From: Cacajao melanocephalus
Lineage: Eukaryota > Chordata > Mammalia > Primates > Pitheciidae
Length of the DNA: 64,000 nt
Direction: 5' to 3'
Assembly (NCBI GenBank): GCA_963573385.1
Contig: CAUYLG010071450.1
Location: forward strand, 1-64,000
Positions 51,426 to 62,092 of this stretch are shown piece after piece. The first letter of the stretch is position 1. Each line of letters opens with the position of its first letter. The position numbers and the translations under genes are program-made. The notes below the pieces were generated by a model. The model ran no database searches and was not told the DNA's origin. It saw nothing but the letters and a program-made list of their open reading frames with translations.

Positions 51426-52424
51426 GCCTGAACCTTGTGAAGGATGGATGGCCTAGAACTGATTAATTATCTACTTAAATGTCTCCCGAGTTACACTCAG
51501 ACTGAATGTTTTTTAACAAACAGCACACACCTCTTCATCTATCATTCCAAGGCTACAATGATGAGATGTGCTGGACTCAGTATGCCTTTCTTCTCTCTTT
51601 CAGTTTCCCTTTATTGAAAAGGCATAGTGACTGAGTGAGATCTGCTCAGGGAACATTTAGGCATCTACCAGGTGGCTCTTGGGTAAACTGTACTTTTTTT
51701 TAGTAGTGGAAGAGCACAGAAAGTGATGCTAACTCCTGCTCCCTGCCTGTTCTGATGCTATTATCACATGCCACCAGTCCATCAAAGACCTGCTCTCACC
51801 AGTCCACTAAAGATTAATTCTCAGAGTTTCCATTCAAAATCTTTGTGCATCCACCTGGGTGCCTCCTGCCTATGGGAATACACTCTGATTTCTGTGACTT
51901 AGACCTCTGAATCTGGGGATTGCTTTCACAACTTAGGAATCCAACTCATAATTTTCCATTTCAACTACTTCTTCCTCTCTGATATTTTCTGGAAGTTTTT
52001 CTTTCCTAGAATCTATTGCTGAATCCCATAGCCTTTTATTTCCATTTCCCTCGTTTGTTCGTTTCCTCTTGTTAATAAGGAGTTAAATATGGGCTTTTTA
52101 ACGTCATCTTATTTTAAGAAAGAGTTACTTATCTATTTATTTATTTTTCTATTTATCTCCAAAAAGAATTTTTAGCAGTTAGGACATCAGTCTTCCCTTT
52201 GAGCAATTATTAAGAAAAAATTGTTAAATATGACAGCAAAAGCTTTTCTTTTAATAGGTAAAAATATCTCTTCACAGCATTTAAAAATGAATTTTTTAGT
52301 GAGGCCAGAAAGTTGCCTTGAAAATTTTAAGGTTTCCCTTTCAGTATCTAATTTCCTGTATCCTGATACAATAAGATTCTTTCCTTTTGGAATTAGGAGG
52401 CAGGATGATGTCGTTACCCTGAGA
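51426..52424. other. No gene seen
   Basis: Unassigned sequence; opposite frames at 52187-52493 overlap each other and the MIR and are not genes. Confidence 0.5.
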
Positions 52425-52635
52425 CAGAGAGAACATGACATTTGGAGCCATTCAGACCTGAATCTGAATGCTGGCCTACCTACTGCCATTTAGTAAGCAC
52501 ATGACTCAGATTCATCAGCTTCTCATCTGTAAAATGGAGATAATATTAGCTGCATTGAGGACATGTGAATATTCAATTTTAAAATTGTGAAAAACATTTG
52601 AAAGATAGTGAGCACCCGATTAAATTTAGTGCTTA
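52425..52635 (+). mobile_element. MIR SINE
   Basis: TTTGGAGCCATTCAGACCTGAATCTGAATGC, CTACTGCCATTTAGTAAGCACATGACTCAG, CATCTGTAAAATGGAGATAATATTAGCTGC are MIR phrases in order. Confidence 0.8.
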
Positions 52636-53119
52636 ATTTGAGCTTTCTCCACTATTGGTTTTTTCCAGAAGAAAAATTAGGAATATCTCATGCAGCTTGA
52701 GCTAACAGTAAAAGAGATTCCAGCACACCAGAACCATACACTTATTCACATACATGAGGTCTGATGGGCCATCTTTGCCTGGGCACGGAGGGAGCAGTGA
52801 GTACACTGGATGGTACAGAGGTTGGTCCTAATCTCTTCCTCAGTCTGCTTGGAGTGGCACCCAGTGGGCCTTCCCCAGTCAGGCAGTACTGGAGTGTGTA
52901 ATCACTTCATGAAAGACATAAAAGGGACCCAGGGAGAGGAAACATATGCCTTCTTCCCCTCTAGAAAACCCCAAAATAACTATAAGAATTAGAATTTCGG
53001 AGTTAAAGAAAAAAAACCAAAACCTCTATCAATCCACAAAGCCCATTTGCTTAGAAATTTCTGCTAAAGGGGTCAGTCCAGTTATGGGCAATGTACATAA
53101 CTGCGTGAAATGGAAATGT
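52636..53119. other. No gene seen
   Basis: Unassigned sequence. Confidence 0.5.
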
Positions 53120-53520
53120 CTGTGCATTATTTCTTTATTCGGCAAATATAACCTTTATAGAGGACCTATTTTGGTGCCAGGCATTGATAAAATATAACAA
53201 TTAGTAAAAATATACATAGTCCCTTCTGTCACTAAGCTTATGGGTTACTAGAGAAGGAAACAGTCAAATAATTACCCAAATAAAGGCAAACTTACAATAC
53301 TAATAAGAACATCAACGAAAGGCACATGGTATACTGTGAAGCTTGTAATAAAGTAATTTGAACTGGTTGGGAAATGGAGAGTTGGGGGAGGAGGGATGTG
53401 GTCTCTCCTCCCTGAGAGTTTAAGGTCAAATAAGAGCTATCTGACCAAGAGGGGAGAAAACAGTAAAGGAAAGGCCCAGAGGCAGAGGGAACAGGGCGAG
53501 TACCAGCATCTATCTGCAAA
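53120..53520. mobile_element. Possible ancient interspersed repeat
   Basis: TTTATAGAGGACCTATTTTGGTGCCAGGCATTG, TCTGTCACTAAGCTTATGGGTTACTAGAG and AAGGCCCAGAGGCAGAGGGAACAGGGCGAG share phrase order with the 27970-29075 repeat class. Family uncertain. Confidence 0.45.
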
Positions 53521-53594
53521 GGTAGGTAAATGCCAGGTTATTCACATCTTCACAGGCCATTTGTGCATCCGAGTTTCAGCATTACCAAAAAATG

Positions 53595-53860
53595 GGTGAA
53601 AGTGTTAATTCTAAAGCTAGGGGGCCTGAGTGTAAATCCTGCCCTGCTTCTTTCAAGCTATGTGACATTGGGAACATTTCTTAACCTTTTCGAATCTCTG
53701 TATCTTTAACTTCATAATGGGGTTGATAATAGTAGTACCTACTTCGTGGGACTTTCATGCAGATTAAATGAATTTGGTAAATGTAAAGTCCTTAGGGCAA
53801 CAGCTGGCACATAGAAAGCCCTATGTGTTAGCCATTACTATTATTTTGCATTTATCTTAT
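53595..53860 (+). mobile_element. MIR SINE, nearly full length
   Basis: Landmarks from end to end: GTGTTAATTCTAAAGCTAGGGGGCCTGAGTGTAAATCCTGCC, AAGCTATGTGACATTGGGAACATTTCTTAACC, GATAATAGTAGTACCTACTTCGTGGG, and GGGCAACAGCTGGCACATAGAAAGCCC. The best-preserved MIR in the window. Confidence 0.88.
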
Positions 53861-54167
53861 GAGCAATGGAACCACTTGTTTTGTGTTTCCCAATGGAGGG
53901 CAGGATCAACCCCTACTCCCAAAGGATTTGGATGTCAAGACTAATGATGGCATGCATGCATCAGATGAGTATAAAAAATTATTACGCACATAATAAGACT
54001 TTCTGGGGAGAGTAGGACAGGCACCCACGCCACTCCAAAGTGGCTTGAGTAACGGGAGAGTGACTTTCTAAAAATCATGCTTATTAAGGGTAGGCTAGGG
54101 TGAGGATTGCCACTTCCCAGGCCAAGCTTGTGTGGTTTGAACTTCACTAGCACCAGGGGAGGGAGTG

Positions 54168-54334
54168 CCCTTCCTTCGCTCCTTTCCCCTCCCTTCCCCT
54201 CCCCTCCCCTCCCCTCCCCTTCCCTCCCTCCTTCCCTCTTTTTCCTTCCTTCCTTCCTTCCTTCCTTCCTTCCTTCCTTCCTTCCTTCCTTCCTTCTTTC
54301 CTCCCTCCCTCCCTCCCTTCCTTCTTTCCTTCCT
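54168..54334 (-). repeat. GGAA/GGGGA microsatellite from an Alu tail
   Basis: On the plus strand CCCCT units give way to TTCC units. The tract directly joins the 3' end of the minus-strand Alu at 54335, so it stands where the Alu poly(A) tail should be. Gly/Arg/Lys/Glu-rich and Pro/Ser-rich frames over it are artefacts. Confidence 0.95.
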
Positions 54335-54618
54335 TTTTGACAGAATTTTGCTCTTGTTGCCAAGGCTGGAGTACAATGGCACAATCTTGGCTCACTGCAA
54401 CCTCTGCCTCCTAGGTTCAAGGGATTCTTCTGCCTCAGCCTTCCAAGTAGCTAGGATTACAGGCATGCACGACCCTGCCTAGCTAATTTTGTGTTTTTAT
54501 TAGAGACCAGGTTTTGCCGTGTTGATCAGGCTGATCTTGAACTCCTGACCTCAAGTGATCCACCCAAGTTGGCTTCCCAAAGTGCTGGGATTATGGATGT
54601 GAGCCACTGCACCCAGCC
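54335..54618 (-). mobile_element. Old Alu SINE, antisense
   Basis: TTTTTGACAGAATTTTGCTCTTGTTGCCAAGGCTGG, CTCACTGCAACCTCTGCCTCCTAGG, TGTTTTTATTAGAGACCAGG and GGGATTATGGATGTGAGCCACTGCACCCAGCC. Diverged, AluS or AluJ age. Confidence 0.94.
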
Positions 54619-55821
54619 AGAGTGCTCAGGTTTTCTTACCCACTTGCACAGATATGGGGCAAGAGAAAGGAAAAAGGAGAGGTAGGATTTGAAAGCTGTC
54701 ATTGATCCAACATCAAAATTTAAAAAATGGAGTTAGAGTCTTTATTTCACCACTAAGGTGTTTTAAGAAAGGAGATGATTTGGTTATGAAGATCAGTCTG
54801 GCTTCAAGGATTTTTCTCCTTTTAATAATGTTATTTATCTCTCATACTTTCTTCAAAAAACAAAGCACTTTTTTAGTTCCAGGACAACAGAGCAATTCTA
54901 TTGATTTGGAAAAACATTTTGTCAGCTTGATTGTGGCTGCATATGTATACCTTTAGTTCTTGGCCATTTGAATTGGTTAATAAAAGTTAGGTAGGCAATG
55001 CATATCTCATCAGAGATATAGTTTCTTATAGAATTTTACCATAATCCAAATATTGACTGAGGTTATGATATGATGCTGTTCAATTGTTTGATAATTTTTT
55101 CATTCGATATCATTTCAAAATGGCTCAAAATAATTGGTGCTGCTTAAAAGACAATACTGTAATTTACATAGTTTTAGTTAAAATGTACAATGCTTCCTTT
55201 TGTCTATCTCTGCTCTTTTTTTTTTATTATCTTAGGCTAAACTCATTGAACTTCAGCAGGAGTAAGGGCACAAGGTGGGCGTTCTCTGTTTCTCCTTGTT
55301 ATTGTGTGATCATTCAGTGTCTTTTTTTCTATGTCAGGTTGGGTTATGATGGTCTGGAAAACAAACTAAGCAAGTTGATGTTTCCTCCACTATACTTTCA
55401 CTTAAACATTGAAATAACTCACTGTGAGCAATGAATCTATTCTTTCATGCAGCTCAAGGGCTTGACTACAATCCTGTATAGCATCTGCCATGAGTGCATT
55501 AAGGCTCATTTTAACTTTGAAATTTATGTGTGAAACCAAACTCTCTAACTCACCTTGCTCTAAATCTTTCCTTCTGATTTCCTTCGTAAACATTAATGTT
55601 TCACTCATCAAACTCTCAGTAAAATAGATCTGAAAATTAGTCATCTTCTAATTCTTCCCTTTCTGTTGAAACAGTTGTCAAATCTCATAAATTCATTTAA
55701 AAAATTTTTAATTTATATTTTTAATCAAAGCAATGTATGCACATGATTCAAAATCAAATGGTTATAGAAGAATTTGTGACAAAATGCAACAGCCCCTTGC
55801 CACATTGCAGGCATACTCACT
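54619..55821. other. No gene seen
   Basis: Unassigned sequence with a T run near 55218. The 116-codon frame at 55084-55434 has no recognised domain. Confidence 0.5.
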
Positions 55822-56082
55822 GTTTTCCTTCCTTCCTTCCTTTCTTCCCTCCTCCCTCCTTTCCTTCCTTTCTTCCTTCCTTCCACTCCTTTCGTCCTCT
55901 CTTTTTTCTTTTTCTTTCTTTCTTTTCTTTCTTTTTCTTTCTTTCTCTTTCTTTCTTTCTTTCTTTTTTTCTTTCCTTCTTTCCTTCCTTCCTTCCTTCC
56001 TTCCTTCCTTCCTTCCTTCCTTCCTTCCTTCCCTCCTTCCTTCTTTCCTTCCTTCCCTCCTTCCTTCCTTCTTTTTCTTTCT
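55822..56082. repeat. CCTT/CTTT pyrimidine microsatellite
   Basis: About 260 bp, almost pure pyrimidine on the plus strand, mixing TTCC, TTTC and CCCT units. It creates overlapping Phe/Leu/Ser-rich frames on the plus strand (up to 192 codons) and Lys/Glu/Arg/Gly-rich frames on the minus strand. Not coding. Confidence 0.96.
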
Positions 56083-56734
56083 GTTTTGGCCTTTTCAATG
56101 ATAACATTTATAGCTCTAAACAATGTCTGTGTGCTATTCTTTCTCAATTTATCAACTTTAGGTGTTGTCTGTTGACCTCCTTGCACGAGGATTTATATTT
56201 TCACACCATCCCTTCTCTGGCTTCCCCCAACCTAGTTATGATACTAGCTTTAATGCCCTCACTGGTTGACTCTAGAACCCCAATAACCCTGGTTAGACCT
56301 CTACTCTTTGTTTGATCAAACATGAACAGTATTTCTCAACCCCCATATTGAGAGATAAGGACATTAATGTTCACAGCTTTTCCATCACCTCTTCCCCTTC
56401 TGCCTCCTGGTCTCTGCTAGCAATGCCATGTTTTGATGTTGTGAAAGTGAACAGTGTTCCCCTTCTCTTCTCTTGTAACAGAGATTTTCCATAATTTGTC
56501 AGTTAATTATAAAACAAAACCAAATTAACATCATTCACAGTATTGTGACTTTATAAATATTGTATACTTGCAGCATAAAATTCCTCCTGTTCTTCCCTTG
56601 CACCATTTGCCATGTCTTCCTTTCTGTCTCATTCCTGCATTTCTGTCCTAATTTGCTGTACCTCTTGCCTACATTAGTGCAGTTGTCTCTGATTGGTCAT
56701 GATCTCCAGTCTTTCCCAGTTCAAACTGATCCCA
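56083..56734. other. No gene seen
   Basis: Unassigned sequence. The TTTTTAATCAAAGCAATGTATGCACATGATTCAAAATCAAATGG phrase before the microsatellite (55719-55762) may be old L1, so 55.7-56.6 kb may be an eroded repeat. Confidence 0.4.
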
Positions 56735-57215
56735 CAGGGATGTACAGTGAATCTTCCTAAAGCATAGCTTCATTTATAGAATGGCTGCTTTCAAAATCCT
56801 TCAATGGTTTGGCTGAAACATCTTGTTAAAATTGGTAGCTTGGGTTTCGTTTCAATATCTTTTATAAACTGCGTCCCTCTGTGTAGGCTCCCATTTTTGC
56901 CTCCATCCATTTTATGCTCTTTAGTCTTTCCTATAAAAGCTCTGTTCTGTTCTATTCTTATACTTTTCCTCATAGTGCATCTTAATCCTGGATGTCTGCT
57001 TCCAGCCCACACCTGGTAAAAGGCTTCTGAAAAACTGAAATCAAATATCTTCTTCATCCCTAAGGCCATCTGACATGGCAACTTTCTTGTTGTATAAGCA
57101 TTGTCTTATGCCATGTTTACCTTCCTACCTGCTTTGGTACCCTACTTGGATTATGTCTGTAGATTTGTTTGTTTGTTTGTTTGTTTCTCACAATATTCAG
57201 CACACTGAACACAAA
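56735..57215 (+). mobile_element. L2 LINE 3' end
   Basis: TTTCAAAATCCTTCAATGGTTTGGC at the start, CTGGATGTCTGCTTCCAGCCCACACC in the middle, and TGTCTGTAGATTTG...CACAATATTCAGCACACTGAACACAAATC near the end give the L2 order. A GTTT microsatellite (57164-57186) interrupts it. The 96-codon minus-strand frame here is a shadow. Confidence 0.65.
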
Positions 57216-57249
57216 TCATACTTACTTAACTTAAAAAATTGTTGAATTG

Positions 57250-57551
<302 letters not shown>

Positions 57552-57562
57552 TTGTTGAATTG

Positions 57563-58249
57563 AATATACTTTGAAAATTTTCTGCAATGAATAAGAACAT
57601 TGCATTGCCAAGGTTTTTGTTTTCCTTTGTATATTTGATAGATAGGAAGGAGAATTATAAAATGTGTTTTGTGGTTTATAAATAACTTTTACTCCCAAAG
57701 AAAAGAGACATCTACATATGCAAAAAATAATAAAACTAATGGAAATGTTTTATCTTTCAAATGTGATTAAGTGTATCTGTTTTTTACTGTTGACTCTAGA
57801 AGCATATAGCAATTCAGTACACATGTACTACAATTTCTATATCTTCGTACAAAGACGGCTGGTAAATAGCTTCAAAAGCCAGCCAGCATTTGGGTATTTC
57901 CTTTCCTTCCAATGTCTTAGTGTTTCAGATGAAGCTTGTCTGGGATTTCATTTTGTTTGTGGATATAACCATGACGATTCTTTCTCCTCTCAGTAATATG
58001 CTCTACTGGTGACAGTTCATCTATGAATGGAGACCACTAATATGAACCAGTTGGATCTCCACGATCCCTGTTCTTTATGTAGGAAAATGGGGTCCTGAAC
58101 CATTTCTGCCGTGAGCTCTTTCCTCTCTTTCTCTTGTATAAATGTAGGCAACTTTGCAAACCATTATGCATACTTGGTCACTTATTTTTAGACACTATTC
58201 TAGAGAATTGTATTCTTTTCCAAACAGATGTACATCTATCTTTTCTTTC
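57563..58249. other. No gene seen
   Basis: Unassigned sequence; the 92-codon frame at 57718-57996 has no domain. Confidence 0.5.
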
Positions 58250-58410
58250 ACTTACTAAGGACCTACAAACATAAAGTAAGTGGGGGCATTTTTTATATCT
58301 ATTGTACAAAACAGAAGCTGGTCAAGACAATAACATTTTCACGGCTAAATGGTAAGAATAGAACCTGGGTTTCTTTTCACCTAGTATTGCTTACTCCATG
58401 ATGCTGTGGA
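58250..58410 (-). mobile_element. MIR fragment, antisense (weak)
   Basis: TTTTTTATATCTATTGTACAAAACAGAAGCTGGTC and ACGGCTAAATGGTAAGAATAGAACCTGGGTTTC fit a reversed MIR. Confidence 0.5.
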
Positions 58411-58714
58411 ACTTCTCATTTTGTAGCTTCTTAGATTCACATTTAGCTACATTGTTTAATTTAATAATGAGAAAATAATAAACCCTACCATGCTAAAGAG
58501 GAAGTTACTCAGTTTGATATCTGTGTGTATCATCTATTTGTCATGAGGAGACATGTTTCAATTTTTTTTTCTATTCCACTTATATATGTATAGCATTCTC
58601 CTCTATAATTTACATTCTGTTATGGAATATAAAAAAGCAAGATACTGAGCTGTGGAGATTATTGTGGTGCCTATAACAGCATATTCCATTTTTACACATA
58701 ATTAACTTTGATTT

Positions 58715-58895
58715 CCACAGATTTCTGGTTGGGCCATTTGCTACCTATATATCCTTGATCAAGTTACTTTGAATTAATTATCCTCTTTAAAATAGGGATA
58801 ATAATATAACCTACATTATGTGTTGTTGCGAAGGTTAAATGAGTTAACATAAAGCACTTTAGAACAATATTTGGCATAGACATATGTTATATATG
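58715..58895 (+). mobile_element. MIR SINE
   Basis: GGTTGGGCCATTTGCTACCTATATATCCTTGATCAAGTTACTTTGAATTAATTATCCTC, TAAAATAGGGATAATAATATAACCTACATTATGTGTTGTTGCGAAGGTTAAATGAG, and TTTAGAACAATATTTGGCATAG. Confidence 0.85.
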
Positions 58896-58906
58896 AGTTT
58901 TCCATT

Positions 58907-59277
58907 TGTATTAGGGTTCTACAGAGAAACAGAACCTAAATACCTAGGGAGACCAATATAAAGAAAGATTTGTCAGGAGGAAAGGACTCATGCAATTATG
59001 GAGGCTGTGAAGTCCCACAGTCTGTTCTCTGTATGCTGGAGGAAAGCTTGTTGTATAGGAAAGCCCGTGGTATAGTTGCAGTCTAGACCGTAAAACCTAA
59101 GAATCAGGAGTGCCGATACAGAGGGCAGGGAAGATGGATATCTCAGCTCAAGCACAGAGCAAATTCACTCCTTCTCCTGCTTTTTGTCCTATTGGTGCTC
59201 TCAACAGATTGGTTGATTCCCACCCACATTGATAAGAGTGATTGTCCTCTCACTTCCTACTTATCCAAATGCTAATG
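58907..59277 (-). mobile_element. Older ERVL-class LTR (MLT2-like), first half
   Basis: TGTATTAGGGTTCTACAGAGAAACAGAACC opens it, then ATTATGGAGGCTGTGAAGTCCCACAG and TTGGTTGATTCCCACCCACATTGATAAGAG. It stops at AAATGCTAA, exactly where the retroviral LTR begins. The second half is at 62458-62556. The family name rests on consensus resemblance recalled by eye. Confidence 0.7.
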
Positions 59278-59625
59278 TCAGGTTCTAACTGAGGTCCAAG
59301 GGGACTTGGTGGGCGAATGGTGGGTAGCTGGAAAAACACTTGAGGAATCATGGACAGTTTCCACATGGCTTTACTCTCTCTCTGGGTGGGAGTGAGCCTA
59401 GGCATGAGCCATATGTACAGTGTTAGCAGGGTATTTACACCTTTTACAGACAATAGTGGCTCTGAGCCAAGCACGAGCTCACGTGGGTGATCACCTAATG
59501 CACTTCATGTGGTGTGATTACATAATGAGTGGAGTTGTGTGCCTGCACTCTAAACTCACTGAGTCATGCTGGATCGATGTCTGCCTCGGCCTATTCTTGA
59601 CTGTAGCACATCCATTTTTCTTACA
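59278..59625 (-). repeat. 3' LTR of the provirus (348 bp)
   Basis: Homologous along its whole length to 62093-62457 but 17 bp shorter, mainly because it lacks part of a CATGAGC/CAAG-type duplication near 59385-59395. Many substitutions separate the two LTRs, so the insertion is old. On the minus strand an AGTAAA word (GAGAGAGTAAAGCC) could be a weak polyadenylation signal. Confidence 0.9.
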
Positions 59626-59636
59626 CTCCACCCCCT
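59626..59636 (-). other. Polypurine tract of the provirus
   Basis: AGGGGGTGGAG on the minus strand directly abuts the 3' LTR, the position required for priming plus-strand synthesis in reverse transcription. Confidence 0.75.
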
Positions 59637-59647
59637 AGGCCGAGAGA

Positions 59648-59740
59648 GACACAGGCCTTGGACATGTAGGTCTGACTCATAGGCCTCAAACATAGGTTCT
59701 GGGCACACAAGCCCTGGACACATAGGCCCGAGACATAGGC
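59648..59740. repeat. Degenerate 14-15-bp tandem repeat in the provirus
   Basis: Variations of ACAyAGGCCTTGGACAT, such as GTAGGTCTGACTCAT, AGGCCTCAAACAT, ACAAGCCCTGGACAC and ATAGGCCCGAGACAT, follow each other for about 90 bp next to the polypurine tract. Confidence 0.65.
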
Positions 59741-59869
59741 CTTCCATTCCACCCTATATGCTGAGGGAGTTTTTCTCGTGGGGAGATGCACCCATAGGGT
59801 GGAACCCTGAACCTAGAGGCCACAGCAGTAATACAGGGGGCAACAACTCTAGGTTATGTCAGGCAACCA

Positions 59870-60844
59870 CCCCATGGTGACATTACCTCAATGTTGCTTT
59901 ATCAAGCCAGATTTTTATTTCCCTACCTTTAGGGGTGTTGGAGCAGGCAGCAACAGGTTACCATTCATCCCTATACCTGGTCAGAGAAGGTCATTTATAC
60001 ATTTTGCCACATGGCTTGGCCCTACATGGGCCAGTGACCAACTAGCCACTTCTGTAACTTCTAGGTAGTTAACTACAAGGTTAAGCCTTGATAAACTGCT
60101 CAGCTATTGGTGTAGATATCACGGGTGTAACCTCCTTGGTGATCACCATTCATGCTGCCCTGAGTTCAGCCCATTGGCTACTTTGTCCATACCCAGTATC
60201 AAACCACATGGCCTCAGTACTAGCTGCACCATGACAGCAGTCCAGGCAGTAGCAGCACCCTGGCTAGACCCATCCTTACACCATGTCTCATCAGTAATAG
60301 GGGGTGCCCTTCCTTGATTGGTCAAGGCTCGGGGTCTAAGGATGCCTCAGGCCCTATGGCCTTATCTTGCATTAGGACTACAGGTCTCAAGACTTCTTAC
60401 AACTCTGCTGCTTAGGGGCTTATATTCATTGTACTTTGCTGTTCTAAGTAAGCACCTAACTTTGATAAAGTGGGTGTTTGTGCTGTCCCAGTCCAGGGGT
60501 TTGTCACCCATAAACATACCCACCCCACTACTGGGTAAGTTGTCTGCATGATGACTGTAGCCCGTCCTGTCATGCTCTCGTGAGCTTGAAGGGTGGCATA
60601 TGCAGCTTCTAACTGCTTTTCTACCAGGAATACTGGAGCTCAGCTCCTTCTATAGTTGGGACCAAAAGGCTACTGCCATTCTTAAGCACTCCATGCACTT
60701 CCACAAGCCCCAACAAAAACCATCTGTGGTTACATGCATATCCAGCTAAAACAGGCACTCCTTATCAACGACCTGTAGGACTTGTGCCTCCTGAATAGCC
60801 CGCTTGGCTGCCACGAAGGTGGTCTCAGCCACACCACTCCAATC
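59870..60844 (-). pseudogene. Eroded pol remnant (RNase H region)
   Basis: The minus strand reads broken stretches resembling a retroviral RNase H and pol C-terminal region, for example a YWVWTK-like stretch near 60190 and IYTNS followed by AVYQGLTL-like residues near 60080-60120. Stops and frameshifts divide it, and no continuous frame longer than about 60 codons remains. It lies after the RT remnant in pol order. Integrase and env are not recognisable. Confidence 0.5.
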
Positions 60845-61237
60845 TCAGGCAAGAGGAGTTGCTGCTTCTAAATCTTTTAAATCTACAAGAGAATCAGAGT
60901 CTAAAATACTATTATCAACAAGACCATGACATATGATGGGGCTATGTGTACAGCCCTGTGGCAATACTGTGAAAGTCCATTGTTGCCCTACCATGAAGGC
61001 AAACTGTTCCCTGCTGTCTAGAAAAAAATATGCAATAGCCAAGCCCACCACATAGCGGTACTGTCCCAACTCCGTCATCAAGCAGTTCATCAAATCTGTG
61101 ATAGAAAGGACACCTGCCAAGCCATGTAAAACATCTACTCCCAGAATATATTCTGGTAAGGGAGAGAAATACACAGTATATAAATGGGGAGCCAAACAGC
61201 CTATGCCAAGATGAAGAGATACATGCTTCACTTTCAC
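60845..61237 (-). pseudogene. Retroviral protease-RT remnant (130 codons open)
   Basis: The longest intact frame of the provirus. Its first third (about residues 1-40) ends with PEYILGVDVLHGLAG, like the C-terminal part of a retroviral protease. From about residue 45 it reads as reverse transcriptase fingers/palm, including TVLPQG near residues 90-95 and CHGLV near 103-107. The protease passes almost directly into RT (about 5 residues), so part of the RT N-terminus looks deleted. It ends before the YxDD catalytic motif, so it cannot encode an active enzyme. The normal pol protein of such elements is about 1,000 residues. Confidence 0.8.
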
Positions 61238-61440
61238 TGACCAGGCTCCATAACTGTCAGTGTAAGCAGGTTTGCCCAGAAACTTATCCAGGTTCCCATA
61301 AACATGGTTGCAATTTGTACTAGTATCTATCAGTGCCAGTACCTGCTATACATTGGTGGGAGACCAGGGATCATTAATTCCATATGTGAACTCTGGTTGT
61401 ATGGTGTTCCCCTAAGCTGGGAACCTCGTCCAGTTCCTTA
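61238..61440 (-). pseudogene. Retroviral protease remnant, upstream part
   Basis: On the minus strand near 61310-61340 the sequence reads LALIDTSTN, resembling a retroviral aspartic protease active-site loop, which is normally DTG or DSG. Here the third position is S. It leads toward the 61237 frame. Partly broken. Confidence 0.6.
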
Positions 61441-61742
61441 ATCAAACAGAAAAGGCTTTACACCCCTGCCTGGCTGCAGCACATAGTCTTTGAGCTGGAG
61501 TGGCTGGGTGGGACTGGGTCACGCAGCAATGTCCTTCTCTCCCTTGGGCATTTTCTGGAATTGCTCCTTTGGAGACAACCGTCTCCACAAAGTTAAGAGT
61601 ACTTCATTGGGCTGATTATCAATTTTCTTTCCATCAATTCTGGCCCAAATAAAATCTATCCACATTTGTGAGTGTGCCACTCATTGGGGCTCCCTTTGCT
61701 GTCATTGGGAGGCCCCTGGTGGGTAGGGCATCTTCTCCTCCT

Positions 61743-62083
61743 TTATGGATCAGACCCCCCAGTCCTGCTGATGGCCTCCAGGCCTGCATTTCCGGCAGAC
61801 TCTGATTCCCTTTCCAAGCTCTGTAGCTGGGCCTCCAGGTGCCCTGCATGTGCCTGGAGGTCCCCATTCACAGCAGCTTCTAACTCATTTTCTGAGCTGC
61901 GTAGCTGGGGCTCCAGGCACCGCGCCTGCACCCGGAGGCCCCCACCTGCACTGCATCCCCCAGGGACTGGGTGTGCACTTTTGCAGCACAGTCAAAAATG
62001 CCCATCCAACTCTGCTGGCAAAAGCTCACTCTTTCTGAGTGCTCTGTGCCACCTTCTCCATGCTCATGGGGGATCCTGTTCAT
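61743..62083 (-). pseudogene. Gag-like remnant with a duplicated coiled-coil unit
   Basis: Overlapping minus-strand frames (61743-61931 and 61880-62083) lie directly after the 5' LTR and primer site, where gag starts. Two units of about 25 residues repeat: LEPQLRSSENELEA and LEAQLQSLERESESA are their matching cores, rich in E, L and Q like a coiled coil. No capsid or zinc-knuckle region follows, so gag is mostly deleted. No function is claimed. Confidence 0.55.
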
Positions 62084-62090
62084 GATGCCA
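62073..62090 (-). other. Primer-binding-site position of the provirus
   Basis: The minus-strand sequence TGGCATCATGAACAGGAT starts two bases inside the 5' LTR, as expected for a tRNA primer site (TGG pairs with the tRNA CCA end). I cannot assign the tRNA. Confidence 0.6.
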
Positions 62091-62092
62091 AT

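Noticed and set aside
54095..54482. Frames up to 159 codons over the TTCC tract
   Set aside because: Microsatellite artefacts joined to Alu sequence.
55725..56315. Long frames (153 and 192 codons) at the second pyrimidine tract
   Set aside because: Most residues come from the CCTT/CTTT repeat, and both strands are open equally, as expected for repeats.
60845..61237. Pol-like frame as a domesticated host gene
   Set aside because: It lacks the YxDD motif, joins protease to RT with a gap and has no host promoter or conserved start, so a fossil is the simpler reading.
61672..62085. 137-codon plus-strand frame in the provirus
   Set aside because: It is the opposite strand of the gag-like remnant.
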